Below the pieces are notes generated by a model. It had not been told where the DNA came from. It saw nothing but the letters and a program-made list of their open reading frames with translations, and made no database searches. From an uncultured Bacteroidales bacterium (GTDB taxonomy: Bacteria > Bacteroidota > Bacteroidia > Bacteroidales > UBA932), in the NCBI GenBank assembly GCA_944326325.1, contig CALVDQ010000011.1, positions 1 through 64,000 of the forward strand: a DNA stretch of 64,000 nt, read 5' to 3'. A program made the translations under genes and the position numbers. Position 1 is the first letter of the stretch. Each line of letters starts with the position of its first letter. Below are positions 34,693 through 43,319 of the stretch, piece after piece.

Positions 34693-35619
34693 TTGAAAAA
34701 TGCAAAGGCAGTTTCCCAGGAAACGGTGAAAATATGCTACGGTTTGAAAGGAATAGTATTGGCCGGGGGGTCGGGTACTCGCCTTTACCCCATCACAAAA
34801 GGAGTGAGCAAGCAGCTGCTGCCGGTATTTGACAAGCCTATGATATATTACCCGATATCAGTCCTGATGATGTCGGGCATAAGGGATATTCTCATAATTT
34901 CCACGCCCGACGACCTCCCGAGCTTCCGCAGGCTGCTCGGTGACGGCAGTGATTTCGGGGTCCGTTTCGAATATGCAGTGCAGCCTTCTCCGGACGGCCT
35001 TGCGCAGGCTTTTATCATAGGCGCCGACTTTATCGGGGACGATGCGGTATGTCTCGTCCTGGGGGACAATATATTCCATGGGAACGGGTTCACTTCCATG
35101 CTGGATGAAGCCGTCTTCAGGGCGGAGCATGAATCCAGGGCTACGGTCTTCGGCTACTGGGTCAGCGATCCGGAGCGATACGGGGTGGCCGAGTTCGACG
35201 GGGAGGGAAACTGTCTCTCGATAGAAGAGAAACCTGCGGTTCCCAAATCCAACTATGCGGTTGTAGGCCTTTATTTCTATCCCAACAAGGTGGTGCAGGT
35301 CGCCCGGGAGATACGTCCTTCGGAAAGGGGGGAACTTGAAATCACCTCGGTGAACCAGCGTTTCCTCGAGGACCGCGAACTCAAGGTCCAGACCCTCGAG
35401 CGCGGATTCGCCTGGCTGGATACGGGCACCCACGATTCCCTGGCCGAGGCCAGCACTTACGTGGAGGTGATAGAGAAAAGACAGGGGCTTAAGATTGCCT
35501 GTCTGGAAGAGATCGCGTTCATGAAGGGATGGATTACGGCAGAACGACTGAAAGAGATCGCATCGCCCATGTTGAAGAACCAGTATGGCAGGTATCTTAT
35601 GAAAATAGCGTCGGCATGA
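34693..35619 (+). CDS. rfbA: Glucose-1-phosphate thymidylyltransferase
   Basis: RfbA makes dTDP-glucose from dTTP and glucose-1-phosphate, the first step to dTDP-L-rhamnose. The family N-terminus [27 protein letters not shown] is intact, as are [17 protein letters not shown] and [14 protein letters not shown]. The start is uncertain. The open frame begins at TTG 34693, but homologues usually begin at MKGIVLAGG, which fits a TTG at 34744; no in-frame ATG exists. The stop overlaps the rfbC start (ATGA), marking translational coupling. Confidence 0.93.
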   Translation: MKNAKAVSQETVKICYGLKGIVLAGGSGTRLYPITKGVSKQLLPVFDKPMIYYPISVLMMSGIRDILIISTPDDLPSFRRLLGDGSDFGVRFEYAVQPSPDGLAQAFIIGADFIGDDAVCLVLGDNIFHGNGFTSMLDEAVFRAEHESRATVFGYWVSDPERYGVAEFDGEGNCLSIEEKPAVPKSNYAVVGLYFYPNKVVQVAREIRPSERGELEITSVNQRFLEDRELKVQTLERGFAWLDTGTHDSLAEASTYVEVIEKRQGLKIACLEEIAFMKGWITAERLKEIASPMLKNQYGRYLMKIASA

Positions 35620-36185
35620 ATGTCATTGAAACGGAAATAGACGGTGTCTTTATCATCGAACCGCGCATCTTCAGGGATGCGCGTGGTTATTTTTTCGAAA
35701 GCTACTCGCGGAGGGAATTCGCAGAGAAGGTCGGACCGGTGGACTTTGTCCAGGACAACGAGAGCCGGTCGGTGTACGGAGTCATCAGGGGGTTGCATTA
35801 CCAGCGTCCCCCTTACAGCCAGTCCAAGCTGGTCAGGGTGATAAGGGGGGCCGTGCTCGACGTGGCGGTGGATATCAGGCGCGGCTCCCCGACATTCGGA
35901 AAACACGTATCAGTGGAACTGACGGAGGACAACCACCTCCAGTTCTTTATTCCCCGCGGCTTTGCCCACGGATTCAGCGTCCTCAGCAAGGAGGCCGTCT
36001 TCCAGTACAAATGCGACAGTTTCTATGCCCCGGACTGCGAAGGTGCCATCGCCTGGGATGATCCCGATCTCGGCATCGACTGGAGGATACCCCGGGACAA
36101 GGCAATATTGTCCGGCAAGGATGCCGGACACCCGAAACTGAAGGATATCCGCTCCCCGTTCGGATTCGATGAACCGTTGTATTGA
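35616..36185 (+). CDS. rfbC: dTDP-4-dehydrorhamnose 3,5-epimerase
   Basis: RfbC epimerises dTDP-4-keto-6-deoxyglucose at C3 and C5. The 189-residue cupin starts [30 protein letters not shown]. The catalytic His is in VIRGLHYQ, followed by [29 protein letters not shown] and the Tyr of [13 protein letters not shown]. The ATG overlaps the rfbA stop by four bases; an upstream in-frame extension inside rfbA is rejected. Confidence 0.96.
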   Translation: MNVIETEIDGVFIIEPRIFRDARGYFFESYSRREFAEKVGPVDFVQDNESRSVYGVIRGLHYQRPPYSQSKLVRVIRGAVLDVAVDIRRGSPTFGKHVSVELTEDNHLQFFIPRGFAHGFSVLSKEAVFQYKCDSFYAPDCEGAIAWDDPDLGIDWRIPRDKAILSGKDAGHPKLKDIRSPFGFDEPLY

Positions 36186-36195
36186 TGCCCCGGCT

Positions 36196-37131
36196 ATGAA
36201 TATTCTTGTAACAGGAGGAAACGGACAGCTCGGTATGGAGCTGCGTACAGTGTCGGCAGGAAGCCGTCACCGCTATATATTCAGTGATATCAATGAATGC
36301 CCGGGAATGGAGACGGTCCTCCTGGACATAACGGACAAGGAAGCCGTGGCTTCGTTTGTATCCAGGGAGAACATCGGGGCCATTGTCAACTGCGCCGCCT
36401 ATACGGATGTTGAAAAAGCCGAAGATGACCGGCAGTCCGCTGACATGCTGAATCACCTGGCTGTGGCATATCTTGCGGACGCTGCAAGGGCCGCAGACTG
36501 TCTCCTGGTCCATATATCTACGGACTATGTGTTCGGAAAGGAACCGTATAATGTCCCTTGCACGGAAGAATGGAAGGGCACCCCGACCGGGGTCTACGGC
36601 AGTACCAAGCTTGCAGGCGAGGAGGCCGTCAAGGCATCCGGCTGCAGGTATATTGTCATCCGGACCGCGTGGCTTTACAGTGAATACGGGCGCAACTTCC
36701 TGAAAACGATGCTGCGCCTGACTGCGGAGAAGCCTGCGATAGACGTGGTGTTCGACCAGGCGGGGACTCCGACATATGCACTTGACCTAGCAGAGACTAT
36801 ATGCGGGATATTGGAGGACGGCAGCCATGAAGGCAGATACGGGATCTATCATTATTCGGATGAAGGGGTCTGCAGCTGGTACGACTTCGCCGTGATGATA
36901 GCGGAGTATTCCGGACATACGGAATGCCGCATAAGACCGTGCCACAGCGGAGAATTTCCTTCCAGGGTGGTGCGTCCGTCCTATTCGGTCCTGGACAAGA
37001 CCAGGATCAAGGAGACTTTCGGAATCCGGATACCTCACTGGGCCGAGTCCCTGAGAAGGTGCCTGGACAGGATGGGAGAACTCAAGGTCCGCCAGACCCT
37101 GTCGGCCAGGCGTCTTGCGGACAATGCATAA
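36196..37131 (+). CDS. rfbD: dTDP-4-dehydrorhamnose reductase
   Basis: RfbD reduces the 4-keto intermediate to dTDP-L-rhamnose with NAD(P)H. The 311-residue Rossmann protein starts MNILVTGGNGQLGMEL (glycine-rich loop). The short-chain dehydrogenase features are ISTDYVFG and the YGSTKLAGE Tyr-x3-Lys pair, with TAWLYSEYGRNF typical. Nine upstream in-frame codons inside rfbC are not counted. It lies 10 nt after rfbC. Confidence 0.95.
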   Translation: MNILVTGGNGQLGMELRTVSAGSRHRYIFSDINECPGMETVLLDITDKEAVASFVSRENIGAIVNCAAYTDVEKAEDDRQSADMLNHLAVAYLADAARAADCLLVHISTDYVFGKEPYNVPCTEEWKGTPTGVYGSTKLAGEEAVKASGCRYIVIRTAWLYSEYGRNFLKTMLRLTAEKPAIDVVFDQAGTPTYALDLAETICGILEDGSHEGRYGIYHYSDEGVCSWYDFAVMIAEYSGHTECRIRPCHSGEFPSRVVRPSYSVLDKTRIKETFGIRIPHWAESLRRCLDRMGELKVRQTLSARRLADNA

Positions 37132-37142
37132 ACACAGCTATT

Positions 37143-38282
37143 ATGGAGCACAGTACAATAATCATTACCGGAGGGGCGGGGTTCATCGGCAGCCATGTCG
37201 TGCGGCTGTTCGTAGAGAAATACCCGTCCTGCCATATAATAAATGTGGACAAGCTTACCTACGCGGGCAACCTTGCTAATCTCAGGGACATCGAGGACCG
37301 GGAAAACTACACTTTTGTCAGGGCCGACATCTGCGACTTCGAGGATATGCTCGGGCTGATGCGCAGGTACGGGGCGGACGGGATCATCCATCTTGCGGCG
37401 GAGAGCCATGTGGACCGCAGTATCAGGGATCCGTTCACTTTTGCGCGGACCAATGTCCTCGGCACTCTGAGCCTGCTCCAGGCAGCCAGGCTGTACTGGG
37501 AATCCTGCCCCGGGCAGTATGACGGCAAGCTGTTCTACCATATTTCTACCGATGAGGTGTACGGCGCGCTGGAGATTGACTGTCCTGAAGGTATGGAGCC
37601 GCCTTTCACTACACGGGCCTCTTCAGGAAAGCGCCATCTTGCATACGGCCGCAGGTTTTTCAGAGAAACCGACAAGTACAGCCCCCACAGTCCGTATTCG
37701 GCCTCGAAGGCTTCCGGAGACCATTTCGTGAGGGCCTTCCACGATACTTACGGCTTCCCGTCGATAGTGACCAACTGCTCGAACAATTACGGTCCGTATC
37801 AGTTTCCTGAGAAACTGGTGCCTCTGTTCATAAACAATATCCGCCACAGGAAACCCCTTCCGGTGTACGGCACCGGGGAGAACGTGAGGGACTGGCTGTA
37901 TGTGGAGGACCATGCCCGTGCCATAGACCTTATTTTCCACAAGGGCAGGCCGGGCGATACCTACAATATCGGCGGGTTCAACGAATGGAAGAACATAGAT
38001 ATAGTCCGTCTGCTGGTAGAGACAGTGGACCGTCAGCTCGGGCGGCCGCCAGGCGAGGATCTGGACCTCATCACCTTTGTCCGGGACAGGGCCGGGCATG
38101 ACCTGCGCTATGCGATAGATTCCACCAAGATACAGAAGGAACTGGGCTGGGAGCCTTCCCTGCAGTTCGAGGAGGGGATAGAGAAGACAGTGGCGTGGTA
38201 TCTCGGGAACAGGGAGTGGCTGGAGAATGTCACGAGCGGAGACTATATGAAATATTATGAAGAAATGTACAAATCAAGGTAG
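37143..38282 (+). CDS. rfbB: dTDP-glucose 4,6-dehydratase
   Basis: RfbB converts dTDP-glucose to dTDP-4-keto-6-deoxyglucose with bound NAD+. The 379 residues begin MEHSTIIITGGAGFIGSHVVRLF. The active site has ISTDEVYGAL (Thr-Asp-Glu) and YSASKASGDHFVRAFHDTYG. Between them lies a roughly 30-residue insertion (PEGMEPPFTTRASSGKRH and onward), which I recall as common in Bacteroidota RfbB and which explains the greater length. It lies 11 nt after rfbD. Confidence 0.95.
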   Translation: MEHSTIIITGGAGFIGSHVVRLFVEKYPSCHIINVDKLTYAGNLANLRDIEDRENYTFVRADICDFEDMLGLMRRYGADGIIHLAAESHVDRSIRDPFTFARTNVLGTLSLLQAARLYWESCPGQYDGKLFYHISTDEVYGALEIDCPEGMEPPFTTRASSGKRHLAYGRRFFRETDKYSPHSPYSASKASGDHFVRAFHDTYGFPSIVTNCSNNYGPYQFPEKLVPLFINNIRHRKPLPVYGTGENVRDWLYVEDHARAIDLIFHKGRPGDTYNIGGFNEWKNIDIVRLLVETVDRQLGRPPGEDLDLITFVRDRAGHDLRYAIDSTKIQKELGWEPSLQFEEGIEKTVAWYLGNREWLENVTSGDYMKYYEEMYKSR

Positions 38283-38286
38283 TGAT

Positions 38287-38967
38287 ATGGTTATAAAGGC
38301 AGTCATTCCGATACGGAAAGGGTCCCAGAGGGTCCGGAACAAGAACATCAGGCCGTTCGGCGGGACGACCCTGCTCGAGAACAAGATAAAGATTCTCAGG
38401 GAGGCCGGCTTTTTCGATGACATAATCGTGAACACGGACTCCGAAGAGGCCATTGAACTGGCAAGGGCCAATGGGGTGTCCTGGCACAGACGCGAACCAT
38501 ATTACGCTTCTTCAGCCTGCTCCGGAAGCGAATTCTTCCAGCATCTTGGCATGGTGACGGACTGCGATGTGTTCTGTTATTGCCCTGTCACATCCCCGTT
38601 CGTGTCGTCCGATACGATGAAAAAGTGCATGGCCCTTTACGAGGAGAAGATGGCCGGAGGATGCGACTGCGTGTCCACTGTCTCCGACGTGAAGGAATTC
38701 CTCTGGCTGGACGGCAGGCCTCTGAACTACGACAAGCACAACGCCCCGAACAGCCAGGACCTGCCGGATGTCAAGGCCCTGAATTTCGGGTTCACCCTCG
38801 TCAGACGCGAGTCACTTATAAAGAACAGGAATATCATCGGGGACAACCCCCTGTTCGTGACCACCACAGGAATCGAGTCCATTGACATAGATACGCCTCT
38901 GGATTTCTATATCGCCGAGAAGATATACAGGAAAGTCATAGTGGAAGGACGGGATCTTCTTGACTGA
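38287..38967 (+). CDS. CMP-sugar synthetase (acylneuraminate cytidylyltransferase family)
   Basis: A 226-residue nucleotidyltransferase of the NeuA/PseF/KdsB-like group that activates an acidic sugar with CTP. The N-terminal nucleotide loop is IPIRKGSQRVRNKNIRPFGGTTLLENKI, followed by IIVNTDSEEAI and a CPVTSPF motif (usual QPTSPF). The C-terminus IDIDTPLDFYIAEKI contains the metal-binding Asp pair. The sugar cannot be decided: no NeuB, PseI or Kdo-8-P synthase gene is adjacent. It starts 4 nt after rfbB, so it belongs to the rfb operon. Confidence 0.82.
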   Translation: MVIKAVIPIRKGSQRVRNKNIRPFGGTTLLENKIKILREAGFFDDIIVNTDSEEAIELARANGVSWHRREPYYASSACSGSEFFQHLGMVTDCDVFCYCPVTSPFVSSDTMKKCMALYEEKMAGGCDCVSTVSDVKEFLWLDGRPLNYDKHNAPNSQDLPDVKALNFGFTLVRRESLIKNRNIIGDNPLFVTTTGIESIDIDTPLDFYIAEKIYRKVIVEGRDLLD

Positions 38968-39048
38968 GGAGGCGGGCTGCAACAACCCCGGCCTTTCTGC
39001 TGCATATACTGCAGTGCTCCGGCTTTACGCTCCGGCATGGCAAATAAA

Positions 39049-39080
39049 TTTGCTATGCTCTCCGCTTCTTCATATATTTG
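39049..39080 (+). promoter_or_regulatory. aguA promoter
   Basis: TTTG (39049-39052), a 20-nt spacer and TATATTTG (39073-39080) match the consensus fully. The leader to the ATG at 39209 would be about 120 nt and shows no recognised riboswitch. Confidence 0.75.
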
Positions 39081-39208
39081 CGATGCGTCCGCGAAATGCT
39101 TAACTATGATAATGGACGTAAAAACTTTTCATGGGACGGTCCGGAACTGCTTCCGCGGCTCTGTCCGTCCCTTTTGAAAGTGACTCAGATGAAGTTTGAC
39201 TTGTTGAT

Positions 39209-40261
39209 ATGAGACTGCCTGCAGAATGGGAACACCAGAGCGGAATCCAGCTTACCTGGCCGCACAGTGATACGGAGTGGTACCAGCTTGAAAAAGTACT
39301 GGACTGCTACGTGGAGATAGCTTGCAATATAATAAGGTTTGAACCGCTGATCATCGTGTGCCGGGACAGGGAGGAGGCCAGGGCCGATATAGCCGGAATT
39401 GCCTCCAGAAAAGGCCTGGACATTGATTTCGGCCGTATATCCTTCTACGAGGCTCCTCTGAACGATACCTGGGCAAGGGATCATGGCGGGATTTCCGTCT
39501 ATGGAGACAACGGGGAGAAATACCTTTACGATTTCGTGTTCAACGGATGGGGGCTGAAGTTCCCTGCCAATCTCGACAACCGCATCACCCGGACGGTGTT
39601 CGGGCAGGGTGCGTTCAATGATGATGTCATGGGCGTGGACATGAGTCCGTATGTCCTCGAGGGCGGAAGCATCGATTCCGACGGCTGCGGAAGTCTCCTT
39701 GCGACTTCGGAATGCCTCTGCTCGGTGAACAGGAACGAATACCTGTCCAGGGAGGAAATCGGACAGGAGCTCGGGAGCGCTTTCGGCCTGGAAAGGATCC
39801 TTTGGCTTGACCATGGTTCCATTACAGGGGATGATACTGACAGCCATGTGGATATCCTCGCAAGATTCTGCTCGCCGGATACTATAGCCTATGTACAGTG
39901 TACGGATCCGGAAGATGCTGATTATGATGGGCTTGCAGCGATGGAAAAGCAACTGCGGGGATTCAGGACGCTTGACGGCAGGCCATACCGCCTTATCCCG
40001 CTGCCTCAGCCGGACCCTATTTACCTCGATGACTACAGGCTTCCTGCATCCTATGCCAATTTCCTGATACTCAACGGTGCGGTCCTTGTGCCAGGGACGG
40101 CTTCCGAAAAAGACGACATCGCCAGGCAAAGGCTTCAGGAGGCATTTCCGGACAGGGAGATAGTCGTGATAGACTGCAGGGCACTGCTTTCCGGCCACGG
40201 TTCCCTGCATTGCATAACAATGCAGTTCCCTGACGGATACCTTAGGACCGGCACATTGTAG
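39209..40261 (+). CDS. aguA: Agmatine deiminase
   Basis: The enzyme hydrolyses agmatine to N-carbamoylputrescine and ammonia in the cytoplasm. The 350 residues match the PAD_porph family: PAEWEHQSGIQLTWPHSDTEW, APLNDTWARDHGGIS (substrate Asp/Arg), WLDHGSITGDDTDSHVDILARF (catalytic His/Asp) and the nucleophilic Cys in GHGSLHCITMQ. A long reverse-strand open frame across this gene is a shadow. The next gene, aguB, catalyses the following step. Confidence 0.94.
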   Translation: MRLPAEWEHQSGIQLTWPHSDTEWYQLEKVLDCYVEIACNIIRFEPLIIVCRDREEARADIAGIASRKGLDIDFGRISFYEAPLNDTWARDHGGISVYGDNGEKYLYDFVFNGWGLKFPANLDNRITRTVFGQGAFNDDVMGVDMSPYVLEGGSIDSDGCGSLLATSECLCSVNRNEYLSREEIGQELGSAFGLERILWLDHGSITGDDTDSHVDILARFCSPDTIAYVQCTDPEDADYDGLAAMEKQLRGFRTLDGRPYRLIPLPQPDPIYLDDYRLPASYANFLILNGAVLVPGTASEKDDIARQRLQEAFPDREIVVIDCRALLSGHGSLHCITMQFPDGYLRTGTL

Positions 40262-40366
40262 CGCTTTCATGGAACCGGCGCCGGTGCATGCGGGGATCCT
40301 CCGGTGACCTTCCTCGGAAAAGAGAATATTTATTGCCCGCTCTGCGGGACATAATCTATAATCTGT

Positions 40367-41251
40367 ATGGGTATATTGAAAGTAGGAATGGTGCAGCAGA
40401 GCTGTTCGACAGACATTGCTGCCAATATTGAGAAACTCAAGGGCAACATCCGCCGGTGCGCCGCAGAAGGTGCCGGACTCGTAGTGCTGCAGGAGCTTCA
40501 CAACTCGACATATTTCTGCCAGACGGAGAACGCCTCCCTCTGTGACCTTGCGGAACCTGTACCGGGCCCGTCGACAGAAACATTCGGTGCCCTGGCCAGG
40601 GAACTCGGGATAGTCCTGGTGCTCTCGCTTTTCGAACGCAGGACGGCCGGCATCTACCACAACACGGCGGTAGTGCTCGAGAAAGACGGAAGCATAGCGG
40701 GAAAATACCGCAAGATGCACATTCCCGATGACCCTTGTTATTACGAGAAATTCTATTTCACTCCAGGAGACCTGGGTTTCAATCCTGTAGAGACTTCTGT
40801 GGGCAGGCTCGGTGTCCTCGTATGCTGGGACCAGTGGTATCCGGAAGCAGCCCGTCTGATGGCCTTGAACGGGGCCCGGATCCTTATCTATCCTACCGCT
40901 ATCGGGGGAGTGGGGACTGATCCGGCTGCCGAACAGGAATTGCAGTGCGGGGCATGGCAGCTTGTACAGAGAGGCCACGCCGTAGCCAACGGGCTCCCGG
41001 TCATCACAGTGAACAGAACCGGGCATGAGGACGACCCTTCGGGTCATACGGAGGGTCTCGACTTCTGGGGGAATTCATTTGCGGCAGGCCCTCAAGGGGA
41101 GATCCTCGCACAGTTCGGCAGGGATGAAGAAGGTATCAGGGTCGTGGACATAGACCTCGACAGGACTGAATATGTGCGAAGAGGCTGGCCTTTCTTCCGG
41201 GACAGAAGGATAGACGCCTACCAGGGTATCCTCCAGCGTTACGGGAAATAA
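40367..41251 (+). CDS. aguB: N-carbamoylputrescine amidohydrolase
   Basis: This nitrilase-fold enzyme converts N-carbamoylputrescine to putrescine, CO2 and ammonia. The Glu-Lys-Cys triad is in [20 protein letters not shown] and [15 protein letters not shown]. The 294 residues and the YFCQTE motif match AguB. It lies 105 nt after aguA; the gap holds a 5-bp hairpin (CCCGC/GCGGG at 40336-40348). Together the two genes supply putrescine from arginine-derived agmatine. Confidence 0.94.
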   Translation: MGILKVGMVQQSCSTDIAANIEKLKGNIRRCAAEGAGLVVLQELHNSTYFCQTENASLCDLAEPVPGPSTETFGALARELGIVLVLSLFERRTAGIYHNTAVVLEKDGSIAGKYRKMHIPDDPCYYEKFYFTPGDLGFNPVETSVGRLGVLVCWDQWYPEAARLMALNGARILIYPTAIGGVGTDPAAEQELQCGAWQLVQRGHAVANGLPVITVNRTGHEDDPSGHTEGLDFWGNSFAAGPQGEILAQFGRDEEGIRVVDIDLDRTEYVRRGWPFFRDRRIDAYQGILQRYGK

Positions 41252-41282
41252 TGAATCGGAAAACAAAACAGACATCGGTATT

Positions 41283-42467
41283 ATGGCAAACATAGGAACA
41301 ACATTCACAAGATTCGGAAAGAAAGCTCTCCTGTGCGGCTCCGGAGAACTTGGCAAGGAAGTGGCAATCGAGCTGCAGCGCTACGGTGTCCAGGTCGTGG
41401 CGGTGGACAGGTATGAGAGGGCCCCGGCCATGCAGGTGGCGAATTCATGCCATGTGATATCCATGCTCGACGGCATGGCTTTGAAGGAGGTCATCCGCCA
41501 GGAGAATCCGGACATCATCATCCCTGAGGTGGAGGCCATCGCGACCGATGTCCTCATGGAACTTGAGAAGGAAGGCTACAATGTCATACCTACTGCCAAG
41601 GCTGCATTCCTGACCATGAACAGGGAGGGTATCAGGCGTCTGGCGGCCGAGACCCTCGGCCTGCCTACGTCACCGTACCGCTTTGCTTCCGACAGGGAGG
41701 AGTTCGACAGGGCAGTGGCCGAGATAGGCATCCCTTGCGTGGTGAAGCCTGTTATGAGTTCTTCAGGGCACGGCCAGAGTGTTATAAGGGACAAGGGTGA
41801 CATCGACAGGGCCTGGCACATTTCCCAGGAAGGCGGCAGAGCCGGCAGCGGAAAGGTGATAGTGGAAGGTTTCGTGGATTTCGACTATGAGATAACCCTT
41901 CTGACAGTGCGCCACTGCGCAGGTACTGCTTTTCTGAATCCTATAGGACATCACCAGGTGGACGGAGACTACCGGGAGTCCTGGCAGCCGCAGCCGATGC
42001 CTCGGGCAGCCGTGGAGAAGGCCCAGGATATTGCCGGAAAGATTACCGGCGCCCTCGGCGGCTACGGTATTTTCGGCGTCGAGCTTTTCGTGAAAGGGGA
42101 GGACGTGATATTCAGCGAAGTTTCCCCGAGACCCCACGATACCGGCATGGTGACGATGATTTCGCAGGATATGTCGGAATTCGCCCTCCACGCCAGGGCT
42201 GTCCTCGGACTTCCGGTGCCTGAAGTCAGATTCTACGGCCCTTCCGCCTCCAAGGCCATTGTGGTCGAGGGGAACTCCAGGGAATATGAGTTCAGGAATC
42301 TGGAGAATGTGCTTTCCGAGCCCGGTGTCCAGCTCCGTATTTTCGGAAAACCGGAAATCAACGGCCACAGACGCCTGGGTGTCCTTCTTGCTACGGCCGA
42401 TACGGTGGCAAATGCCCTCGACAAGGTGAACAGGGCATATTCCAGACTGGAAGTCAAGGTATATTGA
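41283..42467 (+). CDS. purT: Formate-dependent phosphoribosylglycinamide formyltransferase
   Basis: PurT formylates GAR using formate and ATP, the folate-independent third step of purine synthesis. The 394-residue ATP-grasp protein shows [62 protein letters not shown] and [19 protein letters not shown]. It lies 31 nt after aguB. Its stop overlaps the proposed TTG start of the wza-like gene (TTGA). Confidence 0.96.
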   Translation: MANIGTTFTRFGKKALLCGSGELGKEVAIELQRYGVQVVAVDRYERAPAMQVANSCHVISMLDGMALKEVIRQENPDIIIPEVEAIATDVLMELEKEGYNVIPTAKAAFLTMNREGIRRLAAETLGLPTSPYRFASDREEFDRAVAEIGIPCVVKPVMSSSGHGQSVIRDKGDIDRAWHISQEGGRAGSGKVIVEGFVDFDYEITLLTVRHCAGTAFLNPIGHHQVDGDYRESWQPQPMPRAAVEKAQDIAGKITGALGGYGIFGVELFVKGEDVIFSEVSPRPHDTGMVTMISQDMSEFALHARAVLGLPVPEVRFYGPSASKAIVVEGNSREYEFRNLENVLSEPGVQLRIFGKPEINGHRRLGVLLATADTVANALDKVNRAYSRLEVKVY

Positions 42468-43288
42468 TCAAAACCTGGCATATCGTGAATCTTAAATCAG
42501 CAAAACTTTCCGCCTGCCTGCCTGTCCTTGCAGTCCTTGCAGCCTTTGCGGCAAGCTGCACGACATCCAGGCAGATACTCTATTTCCAGGACATCGATAC
42601 GGCGGAGATCGACAGGATTGTGGCCGGTTACGAGCCGGTTATAAAACGTGACGATATCCTCAAGATAGTCGTCTCCGGACCGGACAAGATCGTGACCCAG
42701 CCGTACAACCTCACGCTCGGGGAGATGACAACCTACAGTTCCACCTCCCCGGAAGATGCTACCCTGCAGTACCATGTTGACAAGGACGGCTACATCGATT
42801 TCCCTGTACTCGGGCGCATCAAGGTCCTCGGGATGACAAGGCGGGAACTGGTGAAATACCTTACGGGTGAACTGAGAAAGGAGATAAAGGATCCCGTGGT
42901 CTATGTCTCCTTCGCCAATTTCAAGGTAACCGTGCTGGGCGAGGTGAAGAACCCCGGCACCTATAATGTCAACTCCGAGAGGATAACCATCCTGCAGGCC
43001 CTCGGCATGGCCGGCGACCTGAACCTTACAGCGAGGAGGGACGGTATCATCCTCATCCGGGACGAGAACGGACTGAATACACATATAAAGATCGACCTGA
43101 AGAGCAGTGACATATTGGGTTCCCCGTATTTCTATCTGCAGCAGAACGATGTCATTTATGTGCCGGCAAGCCCTACAAGGGTCGCTACGGCCACAACCAC
43201 TCCGCTGTGGTCCACCATCCTTTCGGGAGTGACGACATTCATGTCCGTTGTCTCCGTAATCCTCAGCGTAATAACGCTCTCCAAGTAG
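42464..43288 (+). CDS. Polysaccharide export outer-membrane lipoprotein (Wza family)
   Basis: A 274-residue lipoprotein (lipobox AFAASC) with a poly-export domain ([32 protein letters not shown]) and an SLBB domain ([15 protein letters not shown]). The C-terminal hydrophobic segment [24 protein letters not shown] is a membrane helix, as in OPX proteins of this phylum. It forms the outer-membrane exit for capsule or exopolysaccharide. The frame opens at TTG 42464 overlapping the purT stop; a GTG at 42485 would give a more ordinary signal peptide. The wzc-like gene follows 31 nt later. Confidence 0.9.
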   Translation: MIKTWHIVNLKSAKLSACLPVLAVLAAFAASCTTSRQILYFQDIDTAEIDRIVAGYEPVIKRDDILKIVVSGPDKIVTQPYNLTLGEMTTYSSTSPEDATLQYHVDKDGYIDFPVLGRIKVLGMTRRELVKYLTGELRKEIKDPVVYVSFANFKVTVLGEVKNPGTYNVNSERITILQALGMAGDLNLTARRDGIILIRDENGLNTHIKIDLKSSDILGSPYFYLQQNDVIYVPASPTRVATATTTPLWSTILSGVTTFMSVVSVILSVITLSK

Positions 43289-43319
43289 TAATCCGCCGTA
43301 CGGCTTCAATGGGCTTGTT

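Noticed and set aside
36924..37142. Long N-terminal extension of rfbB into rfbD
   Set aside because: RfbB homologues start at the MEHSTIIITGGAGFIG region (37143); the extension overlaps rfbD in another frame.
39081..39208. Riboswitch in the long aguA leader
   Set aside because: No recognisable conserved riboswitch core; length alone is not evidence.
39185..41047. 620-codon reverse-strand open frame
   Set aside because: It lies antisense to aguA and aguB, both with full catalytic motifs, and its translation resembles no family. It arises from codon bias.
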